Shown in pieces: positions 22,525 to 30,985 of a stretch of DNA of 64,000 bases. The position numbers and the translations under genes were made by a program. Positions within the stretch are counted from its first letter, which is position 1. The number at the start of each line of letters is the position of its first letter. Location of the stretch: the NCBI RefSeq assembly GCF_014635305.1, contig NZ_BMCS01000001.1, positions 2,232,001-2,296,000 of the forward strand, written 5' to 3'. The notes under the pieces were generated by a model that saw only the letters and a list, made by a program, of their open reading frames with translations, had not been told where the DNA came from and ran no database searches. The stretch is from Williamsia phyllosphaerae (GTDB taxonomy: Bacteria > Actinomycetota > Actinomycetes > Mycobacteriales > Mycobacteriaceae).

Positions 22525-23886
22525 ATGACCACTCCGCTGCAGTTCTCCGCTTTCGTCATGAACACGACGTCGCACATCGCGCACGGCGCGTGGCGTCGAC
22601 CGGAGGCGCGCCAGTCCGATTTCAACTCGCTCGAGCACTGGGTGTCGCTGGCGAAGACGCTGGAGGCAGGGACCTTCGACTACATCTTCTTCGCCGACGT
22701 CGTCGGTCTGTACGGCGACTATCAGGGGTCGTGGCGCAAGTTCGTCGAGTCCGGCCTGCAGATCCCGAGCAACGATCCGATGGTCGTCGCGTCGGCCATC
22801 GCGCACGCGACCGAGCACCTCGGCATCGCCGTCACCAGCTCCATCCTGCAGACGCATCCGTTCCAGTTCGCCCGCACGATGTCGACCCTCGATCATGCGT
22901 CGAACGGTCGGATCGCGTGGAACATCGTGACCAGCCAGTCGGCCAACGCGTGGCGGAACTTCGGCTACGACGACATCACCGCGCACGACGACCGGTACCG
23001 GTGGGCTGATGAGTACGTCGACGTGGTCTACAAGCTGTGGGAGGGCTCGTGGGACGACGGTGCGCTCATCGCGGACAAGGAGTCCGGTCTGCACGCGGAC
23101 TTCGACAGGGTCCACAAGATCAACCACGTCGGCGAGCGCTACCGGGTGGAGGGGCCGCATCTGGTGGCGCCGTCGCCGCAACGCACCCCGGTGCTGTTCC
23201 AGGCCGGCTCGTCGCCCGCAGGCCGGGCCTTCGCGGCCCGTAATGCCGAGGCGCAGTTCATCATGTCGCCCAATCCGCGGGCCGCGAAGAAGCTGATCGC
23301 CGACACCCGTGCTCTCGTCACCGACGCCGGCCGCGCGCCGGCGGATCTCCAGTTCTTCCAGGGACTGTCGTTCGTCATCGGCAGCACCGAGGAGGAGGCG
23401 ACCCGTAAGGCCGCCGAGCTGGACGAGTTCATCGATCCGACCACGATCATCGCCCACGCGGCCGGTGGCATGGGCTTCGATCTCGGGTCCTACGACCTGG
23501 ACACCCCGATCGGTGAGATCGAGGCGGAGGGCAACCGCAGCACGCTCGCCTGGGTGAAGGAGGCCATCACCGATCGCGAACCCACCGTGCGCGATCTGGC
23601 CGAGATCCGGAGCCGCTCAGGTCGTGTCGTCGGGACGCCGGAGAGCATCGCCGACGTTCTCGAGGACTGGCGCGCGGCGGGGGTCGGTGGGATCAACGTG
23701 GTGAACTCCACCATCCCCGGCAGCTACGAGGAGTTCATCGACCATGTGCTCCCGGTACTGCGCGACCGGGGCCTAGCGCGGCGCGACTACGCCGACGGCA
23801 CCGCCCGACGCCGGGCGACCGGACGCGACCGCCTCCCCGACACGCACCCTGCCGCCGCCTACCGCGGCGCATTCGCGCAGATGTAG
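22525..23886 (+). CDS. FMN-dependent monooxygenase, NtaA/SnaA/DszA family
   Basis: 453-residue flavin-dependent monooxygenase of the bacterial-luciferase superfamily. These enzymes use reduced FMN from a partner reductase to oxygenate small nitrogen- or sulfur-containing molecules. Recognisable features are FDYIFFADVVG near residue 52, ATEHLGIAVTSSILQTHPF, GRIAWNIVTSQ and VLFQAGSSPAGR. The substrate cannot be told; relatives act on nitrilotriacetate, pristinamycin precursors, dibenzothiophene sulfone or alkanesulfonates. No flavin reductase gene is adjacent. The ATG is the first in-frame Met matching the family N-terminus, though the ribosome site is poor (tctggg). Confidence 0.88.
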   Translation: MTTPLQFSAFVMNTTSHIAHGAWRRPEARQSDFNSLEHWVSLAKTLEAGTFDYIFFADVVGLYGDYQGSWRKFVESGLQIPSNDPMVVASAIAHATEHLGIAVTSSILQTHPFQFARTMSTLDHASNGRIAWNIVTSQSANAWRNFGYDDITAHDDRYRWADEYVDVVYKLWEGSWDDGALIADKESGLHADFDRVHKINHVGERYRVEGPHLVAPSPQRTPVLFQAGSSPAGRAFAARNAEAQFIMSPNPRAAKKLIADTRALVTDAGRAPADLQFFQGLSFVIGSTEEEATRKAAELDEFIDPTTIIAHAAGGMGFDLGSYDLDTPIGEIEAEGNRSTLAWVKEAITDREPTVRDLAEIRSRSGRVVGTPESIADVLEDWRAAGVGGINVVNSTIPGSYEEFIDHVLPVLRDRGLARRDYADGTARRRATGRDRLPDTHPAAAYRGAFAQM

Positions 23887-23918
23887 ATCGACATCGGGCC
23901 TCGAGCCCGACAGGCGCG

Positions 23919-25316
23919 TCAGCGGCCGAGCAGACCGCCGAGCCCCCCGCCGACCCCGGACTGCTCGCCGGCTCCGGTGCCACCGATCATCCCGCCGGGC
24001 GGGAGTTCGGAGGGCTGCACGATGACGAAGCCCTGCCCCGAGAACGACAGGGTGAACCGCTCGCCGGTGCTGCGTCCGATCAGGGTGCCGAGGTTGAACG
24101 AATCATTTTGTTTGACACCGGTTCTCAGGCTCGAGGACCAGGCCACCGCGGCCTGCGGATCAGCGAAGGTCGGCTGGTCGACGTTGAGCACGACCGGGGT
24201 CCCGTCGGTGGTGATCGCGATGCGTCCACGCCCGGTGAAGACGCAGTTGAACAGGCCGGCGTTGCTTGCCATGGCCGCGCCCTGGACGCGAGCGATGTTG
24301 TAGGTCAGCGTGGATTCGAAGGCCAGCACGTTGGCGCCGTTGATGGTCAGGCCGTCGGACCCGTCGAGGTCGATCAGGTGGACATCCGATGATGCGTTGG
24401 CCAGGAACAGGTCTCCGCGTCCGACCACCTTCATCAGCGGTACTCCCTCGCCGGAGAGTCGCTGGCGGATCATGTTCCCGATGCCGCCGGACCCGAGGGC
24501 CTCGAACTTCAGATCCCCCTGATAGGCGACCATCGAACCGGTCCGCGCCATCACGTCGCCGTTGAGCGCGACCTTGGCCATCTTGGAGCCCTGCTTCTGG
24601 ATCCCGGGTTCGTTCGACTCGGCGAATTGGGGTGCGAACAGTTCGCTCTGCATGGGCGGGACTCCCTGATTGTGGGTCGGACTGGGCGGGGGTGACGACG
24701 GTGCTGCGGCCGCGTACGTCGGTGTCGGCGTCGAATACGCGTGTGCGGCAGCGGGACTCGACGGCGTCGGCGACGCCGTGGGTGCGGGCTGCGTGACGGG
24801 CGGGGGAGTGGGTGCCGGCTCGTCCTCGATGTCGATACCGAAGGCGGTGGCGATACCGGCCAGGCCGTCGTCGTATCCCTGCCCGACGGCGCGGACTTTC
24901 CACGCGCCGTTGCGGCGGTAGATCTCGACGCAGACGAGTGCGGCCTCGGTGGTCAGTCCGGACACCTCGAAGGTCAGCGCTTCGCCCGAGGAGTTGACGG
25001 TGGCGAGGAGTTGCCCGGCGCCGGCGAATGTCGCCGGCCCTGAGCCGTCGAGGCTGGCGGTGACCACGACGGTGGCCACGTCGGCGGGCAGAGCGGCGGT
25101 GTCGATGACGACCACGTCACCCGCACCCCGGCCGTGGCGGTACTCGACGCCCGGACCGACCGGGTTGTTGAAGAAGATGAGGTCGGCGTCGGAGCGGACC
25201 GCACCGTTCTCACCGAGCAGCAACGCCGAGACGTCGAGAGAGGTGGTCGACGACACCGTGACCGCCACCCCCGGTGCCGGCAGCGGCCGGTTCTCACCTC
25301 GGGACAGGCTGGTCAT
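23919..25316 (-). CDS. TerD-domain / AIM24-domain fusion protein
   Basis: 465 residues. The N-terminal ~150 residues are a TerD (tellurium/stress resistance) domain: DLIFFNNP, an acidic Asp-rich pattern (LDVSALLL, DADLIFF) expected to bind calcium, and IYRRNGAWKVRAVGQGY. A Pro/Ala/Thr linker follows (~155-235). The C-terminal half is an AIM24-family beta-rich domain (FMKVVGRGDLFL-like core, GRGRIAI, LNVDQPTFAD), ending in a Gly-rich tail. TerD proteins occur in predicted stress and membrane-associated complexes; AIM24 proteins have no settled bacterial role. No other ter genes are nearby. ATG 25316 has a GGGAA site at proper spacing; an upstream in-frame extension is less likely. Confidence 0.85.
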   Translation of the reverse strand: MTSLSRGENRPLPAPGVAVTVSSTTSLDVSALLLGENGAVRSDADLIFFNNPVGPGVEYRHGRGAGDVVVIDTAALPADVATVVVTASLDGSGPATFAGAGQLLATVNSSGEALTFEVSGLTTEAALVCVEIYRRNGAWKVRAVGQGYDDGLAGIATAFGIDIEDEPAPTPPPVTQPAPTASPTPSSPAAAHAYSTPTPTYAAAAPSSPPPSPTHNQGVPPMQSELFAPQFAESNEPGIQKQGSKMAKVALNGDVMARTGSMVAYQGDLKFEALGSGGIGNMIRQRLSGEGVPLMKVVGRGDLFLANASSDVHLIDLDGSDGLTINGANVLAFESTLTYNIARVQGAAMASNAGLFNCVFTGRGRIAITTDGTPVVLNVDQPTFADPQAAVAWSSSLRTGVKQNDSFNLGTLIGRSTGERFTLSFSGQGFVIVQPSELPPGGMIGGTGAGEQSGVGGGLGGLLGR

Positions 25317-25396
25317 GATCGATTCCCGTACACGGCCACCAGTGTTCCAGAAATCGTGAGATGTGGGACGGTGCCCCACGTGTCAGATCGTCAGGC

Positions 25397-25672
25397 TCAC
25401 TTCTTCTCGCAGGCGATGCCGTCCTTGTCGCGGTCGCGCTTGGTGTTGTCCTGGTAGACCGCGTCGTCGCGCTCGAAGTTCGTGACCGGCGTCCCGGACG
25501 TCGAGTCGACGGCGCCCGTCTGGCCGACGCCGTGCGGGTAATCCTGGTTCAGCTGCGAGCAGTTCGAGTACGTCGCGGCCGAGGCCGGTGCCGCGGTGGC
25601 CATCGCTCCCAGCGTCAGCAGGCATGCGGAGCCGACGGCGATGACGGCACGGCTCAGGGGATTCAGGTTCAC
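25397..25672 (-). CDS. Secreted Excalibur calcium-binding domain protein
   Basis: 91 residues. The signal peptide (positive start, hydrophobic core, cleavage near APASA-A) is followed by a ~55-residue Excalibur domain: YSNCSQLN at the start and the calcium-loop motif DRDKDGIACE at the end, with two cysteines expected to form a disulfide. Excalibur domains occur in extracellular, often nuclease- or wall-associated proteins. The spacing between the hallmark cysteine and the DxDxDG loop is typical. It lies alone between the TerD-AIM24 gene and the ABC exporter, all on the minus strand. Confidence 0.85.
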   Translation of the reverse strand: MNLNPLSRAVIAVGSACLLTLGAMATAAPASAATYSNCSQLNQDYPHGVGQTGAVDSTSGTPVTNFERDDAVYQDNTKRDRDKDGIACEKK

Positions 25673-25790
25673 GACATGCTCACTTCTCGATGACGAACGA
25701 TCTCAGGCGATCGAAAGATAGCGGTTCACCGCGGTCGTGCCCTGACTTTCGCGTCGAACGTCATCTGAACAGCCGACAACGGCGCTGTTG

Positions 25791-27383
25791 TCAGCTCGTC
25801 GCCGTCACCGCCGTGAGGATCTCCGGGCCGCGCTGCGCGACCAGGCGAACCGCGACGCGATGGGCGACGACGAGCGCGGGGAGGCCGACGGCGAGTTGCA
25901 CGACGACCGCGAGATAGGCGGCCGGCCCCTCGACGAGGAGCCCGATGACGATCCCGGGCACGCACATCACCGCCATCGCGGCCACCGCGGCGAGGGAGTA
26001 CCCGACGCTCGCGGTCGTCATCGAGCCGCGCGAACTCATCGACGAGATCGACGACCCGGGCGGCACCCGATACGGGCTCAGCGCCGGTAGCAGCGCGGCC
26101 ATGCCCGACGCGGTGATCGTCCCGGCGACGATGACGGCGGCGGCGACCGGCCACGTCGAGGGATCGGTGTCTCGGACGAGGCGCGCCACGACCGTCCCGA
26201 CGACACCGACCGGCACCGCGATCGATGCCGCCAGGATCATGCGGGAGCGGATGACCAGCGGAGCCGCCGCCGGCGAGGTGACCAGGAGGGCGAAGCCCCA
26301 CCGGTCGAGACCATAGGTGTTGGCCAGCATCGAGCCGCACATGAAGACGACGAGGGGTGCGCCGTACTGCATCCCGTAGACGTCGGCGCTGGTCAGCATC
26401 AGCACCACTCCGATGACGATGAAGGCGAGCGGCATGATTGCCAGCCCCAGACGCTGCGGATCGGTGACGAGCATCCGTGCCTCGGTCCGCAGCACGAGGA
26501 CCGTGGGGGACGCGGTGACCGGCCGACGTGGTCCCCGCGTTCTCGACCGCGATGCGGAGCTGACCGCGTCGGAGTACATGGCGGTGTCGATACGCCCGGA
26601 CCAGAGTCGGTGGATCCCGAGCGCGACCGCGACGAGACCGAGAACCACGATCGCCGCGAGCCACCAGCGTCCGGAATCGACGGCCTCACCCGCGACGACC
26701 GGCCACCCGGTGGGCAGGACGCGGGCCGCGATCTGCAGGCCGCGATCGGCCGGGTCGATGACCCCCTGGGTGAGCAGCAGGTAGACGACGTAGATGCCGG
26801 CGATCGCGGCGACACCCAGGACCGTCGAGACGATGCGGCCGGTCTGGCTGCGCATCGCCTGCGCGTAGGTCAGACCGAGGACCCGGGGGCCGATCACGCC
26901 GACGCCGGCCAGGGGGATGACCGCCGCGGTCGCGACGACGGACGCGGCGGTGCTCGCCGACGGATCGGTGAACCAGGCCAGCGGGACCACCAGAAGGGCC
27001 ACGACCTCGAAGACCAGCCCGGGCCCGCGCAGTACGGAACGGATCGACGCGGCACGCAGCGCGGTCGCCGACACCGGAAGATGTCGGACGTCGACCGGGC
27101 TCACCCCGGTCGGGCGGCTTGCTATCAACGGGGCCAGGCACAGCGCGCCGACCACGACGAAACACACGACGGCCGCAGTGGTGCGTCGAGCCGATCCGGC
27201 ATCGGCCGTCATCACCAACGCCGCGATCCCGATCAGTACGAACACCGCGAGTACGCCGCCCACGATGCGGAGTCCTCGCGGGGCGGGACTGGCGCGGCGG
27301 ATCGCCCTGTCGAGGTCGACGAGGGCCGCCACGGTCTGTCGCGACGATCCGCTCGGCGTCTCACGCGGCGGCGCGAGCGTCAT
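25791..27383 (-). CDS. ABC transporter permease (large, multi-spanning)
   Basis: 530 residues with about twelve hydrophobic segments, no signal peptide and no ATPase motif. A cytoplasmic N-terminus precedes the first membrane span (IVGGVLAVFVLIGIAALVM, ~residue 37), and a basic loop (SRSRTRGPRRP) divides the two halves, suggesting duplicated six-helix bundles in one chain. It forms the channel for the ATPase encoded just upstream: the ATG overlaps the ATPase stop by four bases (ATGA). The substrate is unknown; ABC-2-type export of a drug, lipid or peptide is the usual guess for this arrangement. Confidence 0.82.
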   Translation of the reverse strand: MTLAPPRETPSGSSRQTVAALVDLDRAIRRASPAPRGLRIVGGVLAVFVLIGIAALVMTADAGSARRTTAAVVCFVVVGALCLAPLIASRPTGVSPVDVRHLPVSATALRAASIRSVLRGPGLVFEVVALLVVPLAWFTDPSASTAASVVATAAVIPLAGVGVIGPRVLGLTYAQAMRSQTGRIVSTVLGVAAIAGIYVVYLLLTQGVIDPADRGLQIAARVLPTGWPVVAGEAVDSGRWWLAAIVVLGLVAVALGIHRLWSGRIDTAMYSDAVSSASRSRTRGPRRPVTASPTVLVLRTEARMLVTDPQRLGLAIMPLAFIVIGVVLMLTSADVYGMQYGAPLVVFMCGSMLANTYGLDRWGFALLVTSPAAAPLVIRSRMILAASIAVPVGVVGTVVARLVRDTDPSTWPVAAAVIVAGTITASGMAALLPALSPYRVPPGSSISSMSSRGSMTTASVGYSLAAVAAMAVMCVPGIVIGLLVEGPAAYLAVVVQLAVGLPALVVAHRVAVRLVAQRGPEILTAVTATS

Positions 27384-28219
27384 CGGTCGTCCCGGTCGGC
27401 CGGAGGTGCGCTGCCGAGCCAGTCGAGTCCGAGGCCACCGGGATCCGGGGTCTTGCCCACGGTGTCGACAAGGATCGACTCCAGGCTGGTGCCCGCCCGC
27501 ACCTGCGCGGTGTCGCCGGCGACGACGAGTGTGCCGCGGTTGAGGATCGCAACGTGTGTGCAGATCTGCTCGATCAACGACATCGAGTGACTCGACAGGA
27601 TGACCGTGCCGCCGGTCATGGTGAACCGCGTCAGGATCTCGCGGATCGTCACTGCCGAGACCGGGTCCACCGCCTCCAACGGTTCGTCGAGGACGAGCAG
27701 GGCGGGGGAGTGGATCAGCGCGGCCGCCAGGCCGATCTTCTTCTTCATGCCCGCCGAGTAGGAGCTGACCGGTTTGTCCGCGCTCCCGGCGATGTCGAAG
27801 ACGCCCATCAGGTCGTCGGCGCGCGCATCGGCCACCGCCGGCGAGAGGCCCTGCAGCACGCCCACGTAGCGCAGGGCGGTGCGCCCGGGCAGCGCCTCCG
27901 ACATGGTGGGGCCGTCGGGCAGCAGGCCCACCCGTCCTCGGGCGCCCACCGGGTCGGACCACACGTTGCGGCCGCCGATGAACACCGAGCCGTGCGTCGG
28001 GCGCAACAGCCCGGTCGCCATCGACAGCAGGGTGGTCTTGCCGGCCCCGTTCGCGCCGACGAGTCCGTACAGCGATCCCGCGGGGACCGACAGGCTCACT
28101 CCGCTGACCGCGCTCGCCCCGTCGTAGGCCTTGGTGAGCTCACGGGTCTCGAGCGCGGGTACGCACGCCTCCTCGCCACCCGGTCTCGGGTCGGCCGGTG
28201 CGGGATACTCGGGATACAC
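27380..28219 (-). CDS. ABC transporter ATP-binding protein (exporter type)
   Basis: 279-residue ATPase. Walker A is GANGAGKTT, the signature is [15 protein letters not shown] (an unusual SAG in place of SGG, common in ABC-2 exporters), Walker B is LLVLDEP and the switch His is in SSHSM. The GTG at 28219 is preceded by a gaagga ribosome site; longer in-frame starts lack one. It is coupled to the permease by a 4-bp overlap. It is divergent from the ribosomal operon, sharing a 260-bp gap with the rplN promoter. Confidence 0.9.
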   Translation of the reverse strand: MYPEYPAPADPRPGGEEACVPALETRELTKAYDGASAVSGVSLSVPAGSLYGLVGANGAGKTTLLSMATGLLRPTHGSVFIGGRNVWSDPVGARGRVGLLPDGPTMSEALPGRTALRYVGVLQGLSPAVADARADDLMGVFDIAGSADKPVSSYSAGMKKKIGLAAALIHSPALLVLDEPLEAVDPVSAVTIREILTRFTMTGGTVILSSHSMSLIEQICTHVAILNRGTLVVAGDTAQVRAGTSLESILVDTVGKTPDPGGLGLDWLGSAPPADRDDR

Positions 28220-28292
28220 GAGGGTGGTCCTTCGGTCGGCGGGGCGAATTCGTTCGCTCAGCGAATCACAAACGGTGCCGCGGGGCACGGAT

Positions 28293-28322
28293 TTGTTTGC
28301 GACCTGGGGTTTCCCCTACACT
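28293..28322 (+). promoter_or_regulatory. Predicted promoter of the rplN operon
   Basis: TTGTTT (28293-28298), an 18-bp spacer and TACACT (28317-28322) fit a housekeeping promoter. The stretch 28315-28337 matches 32436-32458 upstream of rpsH at 21 of 23 positions. The leader to the rplN start is about 150 nt; its remainder shows no motif I recognise. Confidence 0.65.
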
Positions 28323-28479
28323 TGACCGGTTGCCTGCGGCACGGTTGTGTCGCAAACCAGAGCACGAACCCTTCGCGGCCGATTCAGGCCGTGGTCAGGC
28401 GTGTGAACGGCGGCAACGGACCGTGCGCGTCGGGTCGGAAATCCGGCGGGCAAAACAATCCAGGTCGAGGAGATCAACA

Positions 28480-28848
28480 GTGATCCAGCAGGAGTCACGC
28501 CTGCGGGTCGCCGACAACACGGGTGCCAAGGAAATCTTGTGCATCCGCGTGCTCGGAGGCTCGTCACGCCGGTACGCCGGCATCGGTGACGTCATCGTCG
28601 CCACCGTCAAGGACGCCATTCCCGGCGGCAACATCAAGCGCGGCGAGGTCGTCAAGGCCGTCATCGTCCGCACCACCAAGGAGCGCCGTCGTCCGGATGG
28701 TTCGTACATCCGCTTCGATGAGAACGCCGCTGTCATCCTCAAGAGTGACACCGACCCCCGCGGAACCCGCATCTTCGGACCCGTCGGTCGCGAGCTGCGC
28801 GAAAAGCGCTTCATGAAGATCGTTTCGTTGGCTCCGGAGGTGCTCTGA
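28480..28848 (+). CDS. rplN: 50S ribosomal protein L14
   Basis: 122 residues, the standard bacterial length. Starts [18 protein letters not shown] and contains the conserved [12 protein letters not shown] and [14 protein letters not shown]14 sits at the subunit interface and contacts L19 and 16S helix 14. The GTG start (28480) is preceded by GAGGAG at good spacing and gives the expected N-terminus. It is the first gene of its block; the S10-operon genes that precede it in many bacteria are not adjacent here, as in other Mycobacteriales. Confidence 0.98.
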   Translation: MIQQESRLRVADNTGAKEILCIRVLGGSSRRYAGIGDVIVATVKDAIPGGNIKRGEVVKAVIVRTTKERRRPDGSYIRFDENAAVILKSDTDPRGTRIFGPVGRELREKRFMKIVSLAPEVL

Positions 28849-28849
28849 C

Positions 28850-29167
28850 ATGAAGGTTCACAAGGGCGACACCGTGATCGTCATCTCGGGCAAGGACAAG
28901 GGCGCGAAGGGCAAGGTCATCGAGTCCTACCCCACGCGTAACCGGGTCCTCGTCGAGGGCGTCAACCGCATCAAGAAGCACACCTCCGCAGCACAGTCCG
29001 AGCGCGGCGCCTCCTCGGGCGGCATCGTCGTCACCGAGGCCGCCATCCACGTCTCCAACGTGATGGTCGTCGACTCCGAGGGCAACCCGACTCGCGTCGG
29101 CTACCGCCGGGACGCCGACACCGGCAAGAACGTGCGCATTTCCCGCAAGAACGGGAAGGACATCTGA
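28850..29167 (+). CDS. rplX: 50S ribosomal protein L24
   Basis: 105 residues with the KOW motif near the start ([19 protein letters not shown]) and [19 protein letters not shown] at the end. L24 is an early assembly initiator of the large subunit, near the exit tunnel. It starts one base after the rplN stop. Confidence 0.98.
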   Translation: MKVHKGDTVIVISGKDKGAKGKVIESYPTRNRVLVEGVNRIKKHTSAAQSERGASSGGIVVTEAAIHVSNVMVVDSEGNPTRVGYRRDADTGKNVRISRKNGKDI

Positions 29168-29168
29168 C

Positions 29169-29750
29169 ATGACCACCACCGAGAACAAGGTTCAGCCCCG
29201 GCTCAAGGAGCGCTACCGCTCCGAGATCAAGGACGCGCTGAACGAAGAGTTCAAGTTCGAGAACGTGATGCTGATTCCCGGCGTCGTCAAGGTCGTCGTC
29301 AACATGGGTGTCGGTGACGCCGCCCGCGACGCGAAGCTGATCAACGGCGCGGTCAAGGACCTCGCGCTGATCACCGGCCAGAAGCCCGAGATCCGCCGTG
29401 CCCGCAAGTCCATCGCACAGTTCAAGCTGCGCGAGGGCATGCCCATCGGTGCTCGCGTGACGCTGCGCGGCGACCGGATGTGGGAGTTCCTCGACCGGCT
29501 CGTGTCGATCGCGCTTCCCCGTATCCGCGACTTCCGCGGTCTGTCCGACCAGCAGTTCGACGGCAACGGCAACTACACGTTCGGTCTGAACGAGCAGTCG
29601 ATGTTCCACGAGATCGACATCGACGAGATCGACCGCCCGCGCGGTATGGACATCACCGTCGTCACGTCGGCCACCACCAACGACGAAGGCCGTGCGCTGC
29701 TGCGTCACCTCGGCTTCCCGTTCAAAGACAACAGCGTGAAGGACAACTGA
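29169..29750 (+). CDS. rplE: 50S ribosomal protein L5
   Basis: 193 residues, a few more than the usual ~180-187. Conserved stretches include [33 protein letters not shown] and [13 protein letters not shown]5 binds 5S rRNA in the central protuberance. It starts one base after the rplX stop. Confidence 0.98.
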   Translation: MTTTENKVQPRLKERYRSEIKDALNEEFKFENVMLIPGVVKVVVNMGVGDAARDAKLINGAVKDLALITGQKPEIRRARKSIAQFKLREGMPIGARVTLRGDRMWEFLDRLVSIALPRIRDFRGLSDQQFDGNGNYTFGLNEQSMFHEIDIDEIDRPRGMDITVVTSATTNDEGRALLRHLGFPFKDNSVKDN

Positions 29751-29751
29751 C

Positions 29752-29937
29752 ATGGCAAAGAAGGCTCTGGTCAACAAGGCCAACAAGAAGCCGAAGTTCA
29801 AGGTCCGCGGCTACACGCGTTGCAACCGCTGCGGTCGCCCGCACGCGGTGTTCCGCAAGTTCGGCCTGTGCCGTATCTGCCTGCGCGAGATGGCGCACGC
29901 GGGTGAACTCCCCGGCGTGCAGAAGTCGAGCTGGTGA
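29752..29937 (+). CDS. rpsN: 30S ribosomal protein S14, zinc-binding type
   Basis: 61 residues, the short type Z form. Two CxxC pairs (CNRC ... CRIC) form the zinc site, with [11 protein letters not shown] between them. It starts one base after the rplE stop and is the last gene before a strong terminator, so this block ends here rather than running into rpsH. Confidence 0.98.
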   Translation: MAKKALVNKANKKPKFKVRGYTRCNRCGRPHAVFRKFGLCRICLREMAHAGELPGVQKSSW

Positions 29938-29956
29938 CACTGCACCACTGATCTGC

Positions 29957-29996
29957 TGACAAAGGCCCGAGTCCAGACGGACTCGGGCCTTTGTCA
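29957..29996 (+). terminator. Strong terminator after rpsN
   Basis: A perfect 18-bp stem (29957-29974 with 29979-29996) closes on the 4-nt loop agac. It starts 20 bp after the rpsN stop. It splits the usual spc operon between rpsN and rpsH. Confidence 0.88.
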
Positions 29997-30009
29997 TGAG
30001 CGGATGTCG

Positions 30010-30080
30010 CTGACATCGTCCGACTGGTGAGCGACCGTGGTCACCACGACCACGGAGACTCGCAGCCCGGACGATCTCAG
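30010..30080. repeat. 71-bp two-tier palindrome, upstream copy
   Basis: The outer arms (30010-30022 and 30068-30080) are complementary at 12 of 13 positions, and the inner arms (CCGTGGTC from 30035, GACCACGG from 30048) at 8 of 8. It has the same architecture and spacing as the copy at 30910-30980, exactly 900 bp away. Its last base is the first of a possible GTG start of the next gene. Confidence 0.85.
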
Positions 30081-30115
30081 TGGATCTCATCGGGTCGTTC
30101 CGACGTCCAAACCGT

Positions 30116-30913
30116 ATGGGTGACGGAGTGTTCTCGACGGCGCAGCTCAAGAACGGCGGTACGACCGACGCTCAGATCCGGCGGGCGGTCACAGCGGGTG
30201 ATCTGACACGCCTGCGCCCCGGCTGGTACGCGCGGCGCGATGCGGACCCTCATGTCGCTGCGGCAGTTCGAGCCGGCGGGGTACTCGGCTGCGTCTCGGC
30301 GCTGCAGCACCGCGGGGTCTGGGTTGCGCCCGGTCATGACCAGATCCATGTTCGCGGCAGCAAAGGCCTCCGTGGCTCGATTGCCTCGAGCTGTCGCGGT
30401 GTCGGAGCACCGCCACCCACGACCACGGCCGTGGACTCGCCGGCGTATGCACTGGGTTGTGCGGTGCGCTGCATGACAGAAGAGCATTGGATTGCTGCGT
30501 GCGACTCGACGCTCCAGTCGCGCTTGGCACACCGTTCCGACATCGCCGCGGAACTCGGGCCGCACGGTCGGGACCTGCTGGCCAGGTGCGACGGCAGATC
30601 GCAATCCGGGACGGAGTCACTGGTCCGGGTTCGTCTGCGTGCGCTCGGTTTCGAGGTCGTCGTGCAACCGCAGATCGAGGGCGTCGGGTGGGTCGACCTC
30701 CGAGTCGGCAAGCTGCTGATCGAGTGCGACAGCAAGGCGCACCACACCAGTCTCGAGAACTACCGCAACGATCGTCGGCGCGATCGGAGCGCACTCGTGC
30801 GCGGATGGATGAAGATGCGGTTCACATACGACGACGTCGTCTACGGCTGGGACGAGTCGCTCGACTCCATCCGAGCAATCACCCGGCCGCGTCGCCACCG
30901 GATGCGCGACTGA
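30116..30913 (+). CDS. AbiEi-like N-domain / DUF559 (Vsr-like endonuclease fold) protein
   Basis: 265 residues from the ATG at 30116. The N-terminal part (GVFSTAQLKNGG, AQIRRAVTAGDLTRLRPGWYA) resembles the winged-helix AbiEi-antitoxin-like domain. The C-terminal ~100 residues follow the DUF559/Vsr pattern of PD-(D/E)XK-fold nucleases: ESLVRVRLRALGFEVVVQPQ, then VDLRVG, IECDSKAHH and NDRRRDR. Acidic residues in VDL and IECD are candidate metal ligands. Activity is unproven; paralogues of this architecture are abundant in actinobacteria without a clear function. A GTG at 30080 would add 12 residues. The TGA (30911-30913) lies inside the downstream 71-bp palindrome, so gene and repeats look like one unit. 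Confidence 0.8.
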   Translation: MGDGVFSTAQLKNGGTTDAQIRRAVTAGDLTRLRPGWYARRDADPHVAAAVRAGGVLGCVSALQHRGVWVAPGHDQIHVRGSKGLRGSIASSCRGVGAPPPTTTAVDSPAYALGCAVRCMTEEHWIAACDSTLQSRLAHRSDIAAELGPHGRDLLARCDGRSQSGTESLVRVRLRALGFEVVVQPQIEGVGWVDLRVGKLLIECDSKAHHTSLENYRNDRRRDRSALVRGWMKMRFTYDDVVYGWDESLDSIRAITRPRRHRMRD

Positions 30914-30980
30914 GATCGTCCGGTCTGACGGCGACCGTGGTCATGGAGACCACGGTGGCCCTGTAGTCGGATGATCTCAG
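30910..30980. repeat. 71-bp two-tier palindrome, downstream copy
   Basis: The outer arms (30910-30922 and 30968-30980) match at 12 of 13 positions, and the inner arms (CCGTGGTC, GACCACGG) are perfect. Against the upstream copy, 44 of 46 arm positions are identical but only 5 of 25 spacer positions, so the stems are conserved and the loops are not. It contains the stop codon of the DUF559-type gene and ends 5 bp short of the DUF4262 stop. Confidence 0.85.
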
Positions 30981-30985
30981 TCGGT

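Noticed and set aside
27383..27962. N-terminal extension of the ABC permease across the ATPase gene
   Set aside because: The extra frame is antisense-free but out of frame with the ATPase and low in membrane character; ATG 27383 with the ATGA overlap is far better supported.
30116..30913. RAYT/IS200-type transposase between palindromes
   Set aside because: No HUH or catalytic Tyr motif was found; the C-terminal pattern is DUF559/Vsr-like, so the REP analogy is structural only.
30010..30980. Target-site duplication or terminal inverted repeats of a conventional insertion sequence
   Set aside because: Each 71-bp copy is itself palindromic and in the same register, the spacers have diverged, and no short direct duplication was seen at the borders.
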